Part shown: positions 36,186 through 44,893 of the stretch, in pieces | How positions within the stretch are numbered: position 1 is the first letter of the stretch | Layout: the number at the start of each line of letters is the position of its first letter | Assembly (NCBI RefSeq): GCF_900111835.1 | Contig: NZ_FOJP01000008.1 | Span: 186,001-250,000, forward strand | Origin: Metapseudomonas otitidis | GTDB taxonomy: Bacteria > Pseudomonadota > Gammaproteobacteria > Pseudomonadales > Pseudomonadaceae | DNA length: 64,000 bases | Direction: 5' to 3' | Made by a program: the position numbers and the translations under genes | Notes under the pieces: model-generated | What the model was told of the DNA's origin: nothing | The model's database searches: none | What the model saw: the letters and a program-made list of their open reading frames with translations, nothing else

Positions 36186-37065
36186 CCTGGCGTTGCCCGG
36201 CTGCGCCGTCCATCGGCGGCGCAGCCCGGGCAGGCAGGGCGATGGCGGCGATGATCAGCACGCCGCCCACCAGCATCCGCAGGGACGGCTCCTCGCTGAA
36301 CAGCCACCAGGCGAAGGCGATGCCGTAGACCGGCTCCAGGGCGAAGATCACCGCCGTGGTCCGTGCCTTGAGCACCTTCAGGCTGGCCACGAACAGGCTG
36401 TGGGCGAGGCCGGTGCAGAGCACGCCGAGCAGGGCGATCCACAGCCAGTCCAGCGCGCGGGGCTCGGCGAGGCTCGGCCACACCGGCAACACCAGCAGCC
36501 CGACGATGGTGAGGTTCTGCCAGAGCGCGGCGTGCACCGGGTCCAGCCCCCGCGTGGTGGCGCGGTTGAGCAGCGACAGCAGGGCGAACAGCAAGCCGGA
36601 GAACACGGCGGCGATCAGCCCCTGGGTGGCATCGCTGGCCAGGTCGAACTCCGGCGTCACCAGCACCAGGCCGACGCTCACCAGGGCCACCACCAGCACT
36701 TCGCGCAGGTGGATGCGTTCGCGGAACAGCAGCGCCTCCAGCAACAGGGTGAAGGCCGGGAAGCTGGCGAAGCCGAGAGTGGCGATGGCCACGCCGCCGA
36801 CCTTCACCGCCTGGAAGAACAGCACCCAGTGCCCGCCCAGCAGTAGGCCGCCCAGCAGCAGCGCGGGCAACTGGCGCCGCCCCGGCCGTGCGCCGCGGTC
36901 ACCGCCGACGAAGCGGGCGAACAGCGCCAGGGCGATGACGGCGAATGCCGCGCGACCCAAGGTGATCACCGTCGGCGAGGTTTCCGCCAGCTTGCCGAAG
37001 ATGCCGGAGAGGCCGAACAGCAGGGCGCCCAGGTGGATGGCGAGCAGGGCGTTGCGCGGCGTCAT
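36178..37065 (-). CDS. EamA/DMT-family transporter
   Basis: A 295-residue inner-membrane transporter with ten membrane segments in two EamA repeats (starting GALLFGLSGIFGKLAETSPTVI and, in the second half, GLLFALLSLLNRATTRG). The family exports metabolites or amino acids; the substrate is unknown. Its start overlaps the stop of csaA as ATGA, so the two are co-translated. Confidence 0.87.
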   Translation of the reverse strand: MTPRNALLAIHLGALLFGLSGIFGKLAETSPTVITLGRAAFAVIALALFARFVGGDRGARPGRRQLPALLLGGLLLGGHWVLFFQAVKVGGVAIATLGFASFPAFTLLLEALLFRERIHLREVLVVALVSVGLVLVTPEFDLASDATQGLIAAVFSGLLFALLSLLNRATTRGLDPVHAALWQNLTIVGLLVLPVWPSLAEPRALDWLWIALLGVLCTGLAHSLFVASLKVLKARTTAVIFALEPVYGIAFAWWLFSEEPSLRMLVGGVLIIAAIALPARAAPPMDGAAGQRQVS

Positions 37066-37400
37066 GCCAGGCGTGCGCCGTTGGGCAGGGGCTTGTCGAA
37101 GCTGGCCAGCACCACCTTCCCCTCGGCGTCATAGACGCCGGTGACCAGCACCTCGGAGCGGACGCCGGCGACGCGCTTGGGGGCGAAGTTGCAGACGCAC
37201 AGCACCTGCCGGCCCACCAGGTCTTCGGCGGAATAGTGGGCGGTGAGCTGGGCGCTGGAGGTCTTCAGGCCCAGTTCGCCCAGGTCCACTTCCAGCACGT
37301 AGGCGGGCTTGATGGCCTTGGGATTGGGCTGGGCGGAGCGGATGGTGCCGACGCGCAGGTCGACGTTCAGGAAGTCTTCCCATTCGATGGTGGTGGTCAT
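37062..37400 (-). CDS. csaA: tRNA-binding OB-fold protein CsaA
   Basis: A 112-residue protein consisting of one EMAP/tRNA-binding OB-fold: VDLRVGTIRSAQPNPKAIKPAYVLEVDLGELG, then a QLTAHYSAEDLVGRQVLCVCNFAPKRVAGVRSEVLV block. CsaA proteins bind tRNA or unfolded polypeptides and act as chaperone-like factors. Length and pattern are typical. It is followed with a 4-base overlap by the EamA gene. Confidence 0.9.
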   Translation of the reverse strand: MTTTIEWEDFLNVDLRVGTIRSAQPNPKAIKPAYVLEVDLGELGLKTSSAQLTAHYSAEDLVGRQVLCVCNFAPKRVAGVRSEVLVTGVYDAEGKVVLASFDKPLPNGARLA

Positions 37401-37482
37401 GCTGATCCCCAGTGGAACGATGGCGGCAGTCTAGAGGCTCGTGCCGCCGATGTCTGTCGCGGGGCTCGCGGGCTTTGTCGCG

Positions 37483-38235
37483 CTACTCGCGCTGGCGGCG
37501 CAGGGCGCGGGGCGTGGTGCCCAGGCCACGGGAGAGGGCGGCGGTGAAAGCGCTCTGGGAGCTGTAGCCGACCCGCGCGGCGATCTCGCCCACCGGCAGG
37601 TTGCTCTCCAGCAGCAGGCGACGCCCCTGCAGCAGGCGGCGGGTGCGCAGGTAGTCCATGGGCGTCTGCCCGGTGGCATCGAGGAAGCGGCGGTGGAAGC
37701 GCGCCACCGAGAGCCCGCAGAGGCGCGCCAGGTCGGCGACCTGCAGCGGGCGGTCGAGGTGGCTGTCGAGGTGGGCATCCAGGGCCGCGAGGGGCAGTTC
37801 GCCGGGGGCTTCGCATGCGCCGTTGGGTGCCACCAGGCTGGCCAGCAGCAGGCCGACGCCCTGGTTGGCGATCACCGCGTCGTTGATCGGGCTTGCGGCC
37901 AGCCAGCCCACCAGCTGGCTCTGGTTCGGGTCCAGGCGCAGGGCGCCGGGGCGTTCCAGCAGGCGCCGGCCGGCGTCGTAGTGATGACCGAGGGTGTGCT
38001 TCAGCCAGGCATCGTCGGGCACGTCCAGCACCAGGCACAGGCTGCCGCGGGGGCTGCCGCAGGCGTGGTGCTCGCCAGGCGGGACCACCGCCAGCTGCTG
38101 GCGCTCGACGCGGGTGCCCAGGCTGCCCACTTCGAAATCCAGGCTGCCGCTGAGGCCGAACACCAGCTGGGCGTGGTCGTGGCTGTGGGCGAGCAGGTCG
38201 TGGGTGTAGCGGCGCAGGCTCAGCATGGGCTTCAT
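37483..38235 (-). CDS. AraC-family regulator (cupin type)
   Basis: A 250-residue regulator. The N-terminal cupin (about 10-90, HSHDHAQLVFGLSGSLDFEVG, PPGEHHACG) supplies the sensing half. The AraC domain (about 150-248) ends VGEIAARVGYSSQSAFTAALSRGLGTTPRALRR. It diverges from plcP and could influence it, but AraC regulators of this type often control neighbouring transporters, and the EamA gene lies just beyond csaA. The target is uncertain. Confidence 0.87.
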   Translation of the reverse strand: MKPMLSLRRYTHDLLAHSHDHAQLVFGLSGSLDFEVGSLGTRVERQQLAVVPPGEHHACGSPRGSLCLVLDVPDDAWLKHTLGHHYDAGRRLLERPGALRLDPNQSQLVGWLAASPINDAVIANQGVGLLLASLVAPNGACEAPGELPLAALDAHLDSHLDRPLQVADLARLCGLSVARFHRRFLDATGQTPMDYLRTRRLLQGRRLLLESNLPVGEIAARVGYSSQSAFTAALSRGLGTTPRALRRQRE

Positions 38236-38287
38236 GGGGCGGTCCTCGGCGAGGCGGCCAGTCTACCTGCTGGCGCTGGCGGCCGCA

Positions 38288-38316
38288 GTGTCATCGTTTT
38301 GCAGCCTGCCGGTCAC
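38288..38316 (+). promoter_or_regulatory. Weak Pho-box-like repeats before plcP
   Basis: GTGTCAT (38288-38294) and CGGTCAC (38310-38316) resemble the PhoB half-site CTGTCAT (6/7 and 5/7) and are spaced 22 bases, two helical-phase units of the 11-bp Pho repeat. The middle unit (TTGCAGC) is poor. They lie 55-83 bases before the plcP start, a position suited to activation under phosphate limitation. Confidence 0.4.
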
Positions 38317-38370
38317 CTGCACTTCACCACCTCCGCGCAAGATCCGGGAAAAGCCGCTGGAGGCCACACG

Positions 38371-39201
38371 ATGAGCAGTGTCGAACGCCTGGAGCCGGTT
38401 GACCCGGCGCGCCCCCGCAAGCAGCGGGTGAGAACCCTGTGGATCTCCGACGTGCACCTGGGCACGCGGGACTGCCAGGCCGAGCACCTGGCGCGCTTCC
38501 TCAAGCGCCACCACGCCGACCGCATCTACCTGGTGGGCGACATCATCGATGGCTGGAAGCTGCGTGGCGGCATCTACTGGCCCCAGGCGCACACCAACGT
38601 GATCCGCCGCCTGCTGACCATGAGCAAGCGTGGCACCGAGGTGATCTACGTCACCGGCAACCACGACGAGTTCCTGCGCCGCTACTCCAGCCTGATGCTC
38701 GGCAACATCCAGCTGGTGGACGAGGCGATCCACGAGACCGCTGATGGCCGCCGCCTGCTGGTGATCCACGGTGACCAGTTCGACGTCATCACCCGCTACC
38801 ACAAGTGGCTGGCCTTCCTCGGCGACTCGGCCTACGAATTCACCCTGACCCTCAACCGCTGGCTCAACCACTGGCGCGAGCGCTGGGGCTACGGCTACTG
38901 GTCGCTGTCGGCCTTCCTCAAGCACAAGGTGAAGAGCGCGGTGAATTTCATCAGCGACTTCGAGGAGTCCATCGCCCACGAGTGCACCAAGCGCGGGCTG
39001 GACGGTGCGGTGTGCGGCCACATCCATCACGCCGAGATCCGCCGGGTGGGGGAGGTGGAGTACATGAACTGCGGTGACTGGGTGGAGTCCTGCACGGCGC
39101 TGATCGAGCACTGGGACGGCACCATCGAGCTCTACCGTCTGGCCGAGGACCAGGCGCGCCAGGCCGAGGCCCGGGCGCCGGCCCTCGAGTCCGCTGCATG
39201 A
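38371..39201 (+). CDS. plcP: PlcP-type phospholipid-degrading metallophosphoesterase
   Basis: A 276-residue two-metal phosphoesterase. Motifs: SDVHLGTRD, GDIIDGWKL, GNHDEFLRR, IHGDQFD and GHIHHAE, as in the COG2908/LpxH-like class. True LpxH is shorter and lies in another context. This gene is coupled by ATGA to a glycosyltransferase, the PlcP-Agt layout (PA3219-PA3218) in which PlcP frees diacylglycerol from phospholipids under phosphate stress so glycolipids can replace them. GGAGG precedes the ATG at 38371. The assignment to PlcP rests on family plus neighbourhood. Confidence 0.82.
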   Translation: MSSVERLEPVDPARPRKQRVRTLWISDVHLGTRDCQAEHLARFLKRHHADRIYLVGDIIDGWKLRGGIYWPQAHTNVIRRLLTMSKRGTEVIYVTGNHDEFLRRYSSLMLGNIQLVDEAIHETADGRRLLVIHGDQFDVITRYHKWLAFLGDSAYEFTLTLNRWLNHWRERWGYGYWSLSAFLKHKVKSAVNFISDFEESIAHECTKRGLDGAVCGHIHHAEIRRVGEVEYMNCGDWVESCTALIEHWDGTIELYRLAEDQARQAEARAPALESAA

Positions 39202-40244
39202 GGATCCTCATCGTCAGTGATGCCTGGGCACCCCAGGTCAATGGCGTGGTCACCAGCCTGCAGGCATTGGTGGCCGAACTGCGCGGGCTCGGCCATCTGG
39301 TCAAGCTGCTGTCGCCGCGTGACTTTCGCGCCGTGCCCTGTCCCACCTACCCGGAGATTCCGCTGGTGTGGGACCTGTGGCGGGTGGGGGCGGCAATCCG
39401 CGACTTCCGCCCGGACTGCGTGCACCTCGCCACCGAGGGGCCGCTGGGCTGGGCGGCACGGCGCTGGCTGGTGAAGCGCGGCCTGGCTTTTTCCAGCGCG
39501 GTGCATACGCGCTTTCCCGAATACGTCCACACGCGCTGGCGGCAGGTGCCGCTGGCCTGGGGCTACGCGGTGCTGCGGGCCTTCCACCGACCCAGCCAGA
39601 CGGTACTGGTGACCACCGAGCGCTTGCGCGAGGAACTGGGCGGCCACGGGCTGACGCGGCTTTCGCTGTGGCGCAAGGGCGTGGACACGGCACGTTTCCA
39701 TTCCCGGCCGGAGATGCCCAGGCCGCTGCGCCCGGTGTTCCTCTACGTCGGCCGCATCGCCCCGGAGAAGAACCTGCGGGCCTTCCTCGACCTGGACCTG
39801 CCCGGCGAGAAGTGGCTGGTGGGCGATGGCCCCCAGCGTGCCGAGCTGGAGGCGGCCTATCCCCAGGCGCGCTTCCTCGGCTACCGCCATGGCGAGGCGC
39901 TGGCCGAGGCCTATGCGTTGGCCAGCGTGTTGGTGTTCCCCTCGCGTACCGACACCTATGGGCTGGTGATGCTGGAGGCGCTGGCCTGCGGCACGCCGGT
40001 GGCGGCCTTCCCCGTGCCGGGACCGCTGGACGTGCTGGAGGCGGGCGTCACCGGGGTGATGGACGAGGACCTGGAAGGCGCCTGCCTGCGGGCGCTGGAG
40101 CTGGACCGTGGTGTCTGCGCCGAGCGAGCGGCGCGGCTGTCCTGGCGGGCGTCGGCGCTGGAGTTCCTGGCCCGGCAGCCCCTGCTGGACGGTGAGCTGT
40201 GCGGCGAGGCCGTGGCGCAGCCCGGGGTTCAGGGCGCGTCGTAG
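39198..40244 (+). CDS. Glycosyltransferase family 4, Agt-type glycolipid synthase
   Basis: A 348-residue GT-B enzyme. The N-terminal acceptor half starts MRILIVSDAWAPQVNGVVTSLQ; the nucleotide-sugar half has VGRIAPEKNL and the conserved SRTDTYGLVMLEALACGTPVAAF with the EX7E-type glutamates. Like Agt enzymes it is expected to transfer a sugar to the diacylglycerol released by PlcP, giving phosphorus-free glycolipids at the inner membrane. Its start overlaps the plcP stop (ATGA). cyaB follows on the opposite strand, matching the PA3217-PA3219 arrangement. The sugar donor cannot be read from sequence. Confidence 0.82.
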   Translation: MRILIVSDAWAPQVNGVVTSLQALVAELRGLGHLVKLLSPRDFRAVPCPTYPEIPLVWDLWRVGAAIRDFRPDCVHLATEGPLGWAARRWLVKRGLAFSSAVHTRFPEYVHTRWRQVPLAWGYAVLRAFHRPSQTVLVTTERLREELGGHGLTRLSLWRKGVDTARFHSRPEMPRPLRPVFLYVGRIAPEKNLRAFLDLDLPGEKWLVGDGPQRAELEAAYPQARFLGYRHGEALAEAYALASVLVFPSRTDTYGLVMLEALACGTPVAAFPVPGPLDVLEAGVTGVMDEDLEGACLRALELDRGVCAERAARLSWRASALEFLARQPLLDGELCGEAVAQPGVQGAS

Positions 40245-40348
40245 CGGGGCGTGTACCGTGCTGGCGAGGGTTGATCGCGAATGAATCCGCTCCCACCGGG
40301 TGTTGCCAGGTGGGTTGGGACAATCCCGGCCGTTATGTACGGGGCATC

Positions 40349-40375
40349 GATGCGGTTCGCTGAGCTCACCGCATC
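40349..40375. repeat. REP-like palindromic element in intergenic DNA
   Basis: GATGCGGT (40349-40356) pairs with ACCGCATC (40368-40375), followed by CTACGGG. The GTAGGATG-type palindrome resembles short dispersed elements seen between Pseudomonas genes. The rest of 40245-40478 holds no gene I can support, apart from fragments such as GGTTGATCGCGAATGAATCC that also look repeat-derived. Confidence 0.45.
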
Positions 40376-40478
40376 CTACGGGCCGGCCCTGTGTGCCTTG
40401 GCCATGGAATGTGGGGGGGTCTACCGCGAATCCCCGCGCGATGGCTGATTGCGAGCGAATTGACCGGGCGGCGTCATG

Positions 40479-40501
40479 AAAAAAGCCGCCCTGGGGCGGC
40501 C
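40479..40501 (-). terminator. Intrinsic terminator of cyaB
   Basis: Read on the minus strand, GCCGCCCCAGGGCGGC forms a hairpin followed by six T (the AAAAAA at 40479-40484 on the plus strand). It lies 20 bases after the cyaB stop. Confidence 0.82.
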
Positions 40502-40519
40502 TTCGGGTGACTGTTTCGG

Positions 40520-41908
40520 TCAGAGGATGACCTTGTCGCGCAACTTCTCGGCGGCGGCCTGCAGGGCCTGGATGACCTTTTCCTTGTCGTAGTTCTGGAT
40601 GCCGTTGGTGTCCAGGTACATGGAGAAACCCGGCAGCTCGTGCTCGACGTAGCTGGAGGTGGCGCCCAGGTCGCGGCGGAAGTCGACCACCTGGTAGATC
40701 TGCACCGGGCGGGCGAAGCCCTTGACGCTGATCTGGCCCTTGTCGCGGCACATGATCACGTCCTTCACCAGCGAGTAGGTCTCGTGGGAGATGAGGATCT
40801 CGCCGGCTTCGGAGGCGCTTTCAAGGCGGCTGGCGAGGTTCACGTCGCGGCCGATGATGGTGTAGTCCATGCGCGTGTCGGCGCCGAAGTTGCCCACGGT
40901 GCAGTAGCCGGTGTTCAGGCCCATGCGGATTTCCAGGGGTTTGGTGATGCCCTGGGCCCGCCACTGCTGGCGCAGCACCTTCATGTGCTTGCGCATGGCG
41001 ATGGCCATGGACACGGCGGCCACGGCGTCCTTCTTGGCGCCTTGGGTGGTGGGGTCGCCGAAGAACACCATGACGCAGTCGCCGACGAACTTGTCGATGG
41101 TGCCGCCGTACTTGAGGGCGATCTTCGACATTTCGTTGAGGTAGTTGTTGAGCAGGTCGGTCAGGGCCTCGGCTTCCAGTTCCTCGGACAGCTCGGTGAA
41201 GCCCTTGATGTCGGAGAAGAACACGGTGAGCTTCTTGCGCTGGGTCTCCAGGCGCACGTGGCGCTTGCCGCTGAAGATCATTTCCCAGACCTGCGGTGAC
41301 AGGTATTTGGCGAGGTTGCGGGCCAGGCGCGCGGCCTTTTCCTGCTCCTGCTTGATCTCGCTGCGCGCCAGCGCCAGGCGCAGGCCCTGCTGGTGCACAA
41401 AGAAGGCGGTGATGCAGACGTAGAGCGTGGTGAAGCAGATGCTGACGAAGGCCACCAGCGTGGGGGTGCCGGTCTTCAGGTCGGGGTGGGCGACCACGGT
41501 GGTGAGCACCGTGCCGCTGGCGGCTACCAGCAGCGCCAGGCCGAGGTGGCGCAGGCCGCCGACGATCAGCGCGCTGAAGGCGAGCGTCAGCATGAGCATC
41601 AGGCTGGGCACGGTGGAGAACCCCAGCAAGGCAGCGCCGGAGCCGGCATGCAGGGCGTCGAGGAACAGCAGCACCAGGTGCGTCTTCTCCGGGTGCTCGC
41701 GCTTGAAGCGCAGGCTCAGGTGGTGGGCCAGGTGCGGGTAGAGCAGGGCGTAGGGGACCATCCACAGCACGTCGAAGCCGAAGTGCTGGGTGTAGCTGCC
41801 GGCGGCGATGGTGGCAGCGGTGGCGATGTACGCCAGGACCCGGGAGTAGTACTCGCGCAGGGGCAACGTCGGAAGACTGCTAGGCCGATCGGTGGAGGCT
41901 GACTTCAT
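40520..41908 (-). CDS. cyaB: Class III adenylate cyclase CyaB
   Basis: Membrane-anchored producer of cAMP, the signal that activates Vfr-dependent virulence and surface functions. The N-terminal MASE2 domain (about 20-190) has six membrane segments. The cyclase domain (about 240-420) carries the metal-binding FFSDIKGFTELSE and GDCVMVFFGDP and the base/transition-state region GLNTGYCTVGNFG...DYTIIGRDVNLASRLE. The longer frame upstream is ignored; the ATG at 41908 gives 462 residues, close to P. aeruginosa CyaB. Monocistronic, ended by a clear terminator. Confidence 0.93.
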   Translation of the reverse strand: MKSASTDRPSSLPTLPLREYYSRVLAYIATAATIAAGSYTQHFGFDVLWMVPYALLYPHLAHHLSLRFKREHPEKTHLVLLFLDALHAGSGAALLGFSTVPSLMLMLTLAFSALIVGGLRHLGLALLVAASGTVLTTVVAHPDLKTGTPTLVAFVSICFTTLYVCITAFFVHQQGLRLALARSEIKQEQEKAARLARNLAKYLSPQVWEMIFSGKRHVRLETQRKKLTVFFSDIKGFTELSEELEAEALTDLLNNYLNEMSKIALKYGGTIDKFVGDCVMVFFGDPTTQGAKKDAVAAVSMAIAMRKHMKVLRQQWRAQGITKPLEIRMGLNTGYCTVGNFGADTRMDYTIIGRDVNLASRLESASEAGEILISHETYSLVKDVIMCRDKGQISVKGFARPVQIYQVVDFRRDLGATSSYVEHELPGFSMYLDTNGIQNYDKEKVIQALQAAAEKLRDKVIL

Positions 41909-42064
41909 TGTTGCGACGATCCCTGATGGTTTTCTGGCACTCGCTGGAGTGCCCGCCAGCCTGCAAGACCTGAGCCAGCATGGCGGGTGCGGATCATAAC
42001 CAAGTGCCAGCATGGCGGCCAAGCGGGGCCGCCGAACGGCGGGGGGATCGGGGTGGTCGGCAGC

Positions 42065-42382
42065 CTAGAAGCGGATGCGGCCGGTGAAGGCGTCCTTGAG
42101 CATCACCCAGTCGCCCATCAGGCTGTACAGCGGGTACTTGAAGGTGGCCGGGCGGTTCTTTTCGAAGACGAAGTGGCCGACCCAGGCGAAGCCGTAGCCG
42201 GCCAGTGGCATGGCCAGCAGCCAAAGCCACTGCTGGGTGGCCAGGGCGTAACCGAGGATGGCCAGTACCAGCAGGCTGCCGACGTAGTGCAGGCGGCGGC
42301 AGACGTCGTTGCTGTGCTCTTGCAGGTAGTAGGGGTAGAACTCGGCGAAGCTGTTGAAACGCTCGGCGGGCAGGCTGCTCAT
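42065..42382 (-). CDS. Mpo1-like (DUF962) membrane protein
   Basis: A 105-residue protein with two hydrophobic hairpins and conserved histidines (HSNDVCRRLHYVGSLLVL, GYGFAWVGHFVFEKNRPATFKYPLYSLMGDWVM). The pattern is that of DUF962/YGL010w proteins; the yeast member Mpo1 is a dioxygenase in 2-hydroxy fatty acid breakdown. A role in lipid oxidation here is inference. It stands alone between cyaB and a methyltransferase gene. Confidence 0.82.
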   Translation of the reverse strand: MSSLPAERFNSFAEFYPYYLQEHSNDVCRRLHYVGSLLVLAILGYALATQQWLWLLAMPLAGYGFAWVGHFVFEKNRPATFKYPLYSLMGDWVMLKDAFTGRIRF

Positions 42383-42497
42383 GGCGGGCTCCTTCTTGTT
42401 GTGTGCCGGGGAGTGTAGGTGGGGCGGCTCCCCCGGCCAGTGACAATGAGTGCCAGTTTAGTATCCCGTTGCGCCCACCTGGCCGCGCCTCGCCGGC

Positions 42498-43160
42498 TCA
42501 GGCGCGGGCGGCGTCCCGGCTGTAGTGCAGGTAGGAGCCCCTGAACCGTTCGCCATTGGCCAGCAGGCAGTCCGCCTGGGAGATGACCATGTCGTAGCCG
42601 AGCTCGGCCATCTCGTCATGGAAGGGCTGGGTGTCCTGCCGGTTGGGGTCCACCAGCAGCACTTCGACCGAGCGTGCCGAATGCCGGTCGATGAAGTCGG
42701 CCAGGTCTTCCTGGTTGTCGTCGTCGTACAGCAGGTCGCTGCCGATGATCAGGTCGAACTGGCCGAAGCTGTCGGCGCCGGCCCAGTCGCAGGTTTCGTA
42801 GCGCATGGGGGGCAGGTCGTTGAGGCGCAGGTTCTCGGCGAGGAAGGTGGGGATCAGCGGGTGGATGTCGCTGGCGGTCATGTCGCCGCCACGCTGGTGG
42901 CCCACCAGGCTGGCCAGGCCCAGGCCGGCGCCCACTTCCAGTACCCGCAGCCCGGTGAGGTCGCGCCGCGCAACCATCTGCGCAAGGACTTCGCCCGCTG
43001 GCCACACCTGCCCGAACAACGCCCAGGTGCTCTCGGTGATGCCGAGGCTTGCGGCTTCGCCTGCGGGGTCATGAAACTGTTCGGCGTCCAGCAGCGACTG
43101 CATGTGGAAGTCGCGGCCGCCCACCCGGAAGGTGGTGGTCTTGATCAGATAGCCCGGCAT
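42498..43160 (-). CDS. Class I SAM-dependent methyltransferase
   Basis: A 220-residue Rossmann-fold methyltransferase of the lysine/nicotinamide N-methyltransferase-like (METTL) class. Motif I VLEVGAGLGLASL binds SAM, the acidic ASDIHP follows, and motif IV DLIIGSDLLYDDD takes the place of the (D/N)xx(Y/F) signature. A protein lysine or small molecule could be the substrate; nothing in the context decides this. It lies directly after the cold-shock gene terminator. Confidence 0.82.
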   Translation of the reverse strand: MPGYLIKTTTFRVGGRDFHMQSLLDAEQFHDPAGEAASLGITESTWALFGQVWPAGEVLAQMVARRDLTGLRVLEVGAGLGLASLVGHQRGGDMTASDIHPLIPTFLAENLRLNDLPPMRYETCDWAGADSFGQFDLIIGSDLLYDDDNQEDLADFIDRHSARSVEVLLVDPNRQDTQPFHDEMAELGYDMVISQADCLLANGERFRGSYLHYSRDAARA

Positions 43161-43190
43161 GTCGGTGTGCTCGCTGGAAAATGGGGAGGC

Positions 43191-43217
43191 AAAAAAAAGC
43201 CCCGGAAAACCGGGGCT
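43191..43217 (-). terminator. Intrinsic terminator of the cold-shock gene
   Basis: AGCCCCGG (43198-43205) pairs with CCGGGGCT (43210-43217) around AAAA; on the minus strand it is followed by eight T (43191-43198). A strong terminator directly after the csp stop. Confidence 0.88.
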
Positions 43218-43234
43218 TTCTTCGAGAGGGGGTC

Positions 43235-43444
43235 TTAGACCACCTGGACCTGCTCGGCCTGCAGGCCTTTCGGGCCCTTGGCGACCAGGAAGCTCACCTT
43301 CTGACCTTCAGCGAGGGACTTGAAGCCGGTGCTTTCGATCGAACGGTAGTGAACGAAGACGTCCGGACCTTCCTGGGGGGTGATGAAGCCGAAGCCTTTT
43401 TCATCGTTGAACCATTTGACGGTGCCGAGTTGACGATTGGACAT
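43235..43444 (-). CDS. Cold-shock-domain RNA chaperone (CspA/CapB family)
   Basis: A 69-residue single cold-shock domain. RNP1 is KGFGFITP and RNP2 is VFVHY, with the start [20 protein letters not shown]. It melts RNA structure and helps translation or antitermination. The ATG at 43444 has GGAGATACATC upstream; the 10 extra upstream codons are not family-like. The leader upstream appears long, as is usual for regulated csp mRNAs. Confidence 0.95.
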   Translation of the reverse strand: MSNRQLGTVKWFNDEKGFGFITPQEGPDVFVHYRSIESTGFKSLAEGQKVSFLVAKGPKGLQAEQVQVV

Positions 43445-43825
43445 GATGTATCTCCAGGGAAATAAAAAGGGCATCGACGCCGGATTGTCCGGGTCGAGAC
43501 TGAGAACGAAAGCGAAGTAAGCCGAGGAGATGGAAAGATGGGAATCGTTACATCAGGTCAGAAATCGCAATGACACGTTGCATCCAGTGGCGACACCATA
43601 CACCCATTGTGGAAATAACCCAGGTTTATTTTGTGGAATCACTCGCCAGGGTGTCGCTGGAATGCCTGGAGGCCCCGTCTGGCAAGGCTTTCAGGGCATC
43701 CTGCTTTTTGTCGATTGGTGGCCCGGAAAGCCGGGCGTGCCGAACCTGACAAACCCGGGCCGGGGTGAGTATCCTTCCCCGCCGGGCCCTGTCGGGCCTT
43801 TCTCCCACCCGAACAAGAAGGCGCC
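43445..43825. other. Divergent intergenic region between csp and AraC genes
   Basis: About 380 bases. The left part (to about 43620) is less GC-rich than its neighbours and probably carries the csp promoter and leader. The right part holds GC-rich inverted segments (CCGGGCCGGGG...CCCCGCCGGGCCC) close to the AraC start. Short frames here lack ribosome sites, and I see no gene. Confidence 0.5.
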
Positions 43826-44830
43826 ATGAGCGAACGTACCACTTCCTCCAGCTGGGCCCTGGGGATCGTGCAAGCCCTGGAAATGGGCGGGGTCGATTGC
43901 CGCCGCCTGTTCCCCGAGCTGGGGCTCGACTACGACGCGCTCTCCGACCCGGACGCGCGCTTCCCCCAGGACGGCATGACGCGCCTGTGGCTGAGGGCGG
44001 TGGAGCTGTCGGGCAACCCGGCCATCGGGTTGAACATGGCCAAGGTGGTACGGCCGGCCTCTTTCCATGTGGTGGGTTACGCGCTGATGTCCAGCCGCAC
44101 GCTGAACGAAGGCTTCGCCCGCCTGGTGCGTTACCAGCGGATCATCGCCGAGGGGGCGGACCTGAGCTTCCGGCCGACCCCGGAGGGCTACGAATTGCGC
44201 CTGGCGATCCACGGCGATCGGCTGCCCCCGGCGCGACAGAGCGCGGAAGCGTCGATGGCCTACTGCCTGGCCTTCTGCCGCTGGATGACCGGGCGCGCCA
44301 TCAACCCGCTGGAGATCCGCTTCCAGGGACCGGCCCCGGCGGACGTGGAGCCCTATCGGCAGGTGTTCCAGGCGCCCCTGCGCTTCGGCGCCGAGCACTA
44401 TGCGCTGCGCTTCAGCCGGGCCGACATGGACACGCCGCTGCCCACCGCCAACGAATCCCTCGCGCAGCTGCATGACCGCTTTGCCGGGGAGTACCTGGCG
44501 CGCTTCACCGGCAGCCGGGTGACCCACCTGGCCCGCCAGGTGCTCTGCCGCCTGCTGCCTCAGGGCGAACCCAAGCGCGAGGTTGTGGCCAGCGCCTTGC
44601 ACCTGTCCCAGCGCACCCTGCAGCGGCGCTTGCAGGAGGAGGGCACCAGCTTCCAGCAATTGCTCGACGACACCCGCCGCGAGCTGGCCGAGCAGTACCT
44701 GGCGCAGCCGAACCTGACCCTGCTGGAGATCGCCTACCTGCTGGGGTTTGCCGATCCGAGTAATTTCTTCCGCGCCTTCCGCCGCTGGTTCGACGCCACG
44801 CCAGGCGAATACCGCGCCCGTCTGCAATGA
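43826..44830 (+). CDS. AraC-family regulator with arabinose-binding-like N-terminal domain
   Basis: A 334-residue regulator of the OruR/ArgR-like subclass. The N-terminal Arabinose_bd-type domain (about 15-215) has the pattern NPAIGLNMAKVVRPASFHVVGYALMSSRTL. The C-terminal HTH module (about 235-330) ends LTLLEIAYLLGFADPSNFFRAFRRWFDATPGEYR. No catabolic target gene is adjacent, since the csp gene diverges and trkH converges, so the regulon is unknown. Confidence 0.87.
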   Translation: MSERTTSSSWALGIVQALEMGGVDCRRLFPELGLDYDALSDPDARFPQDGMTRLWLRAVELSGNPAIGLNMAKVVRPASFHVVGYALMSSRTLNEGFARLVRYQRIIAEGADLSFRPTPEGYELRLAIHGDRLPPARQSAEASMAYCLAFCRWMTGRAINPLEIRFQGPAPADVEPYRQVFQAPLRFGAEHYALRFSRADMDTPLPTANESLAQLHDRFAGEYLARFTGSRVTHLARQVLCRLLPQGEPKREVVASALHLSQRTLQRRLQEEGTSFQQLLDDTRRELAEQYLAQPNLTLLEIAYLLGFADPSNFFRAFRRWFDATPGEYRARLQ

Positions 44831-44856
44831 CGTTAAAAGGCTGCCGGGGCGCGTAG

Positions 44857-44874
44857 GGGCGACTGCAGTCGCCC
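44857..44874. terminator. Hairpin between AraC gene and trkH
   Basis: GGGCGACTGCAGTCGCCC is a perfect 18-base palindrome in the 63-base gap between the convergent genes. Without a T-run, it is a plausible but weak bidirectional terminator. Confidence 0.4.
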
Positions 44875-44893
44875 ATCAACCCCTCGTGCCGGC

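Noticed and set aside
38371-39201. Lipid A enzyme LpxH
   Set aside because: Shares the phosphoesterase motifs, but the length and coupling to a glycosyltransferase next to cyaB fit PlcP better.
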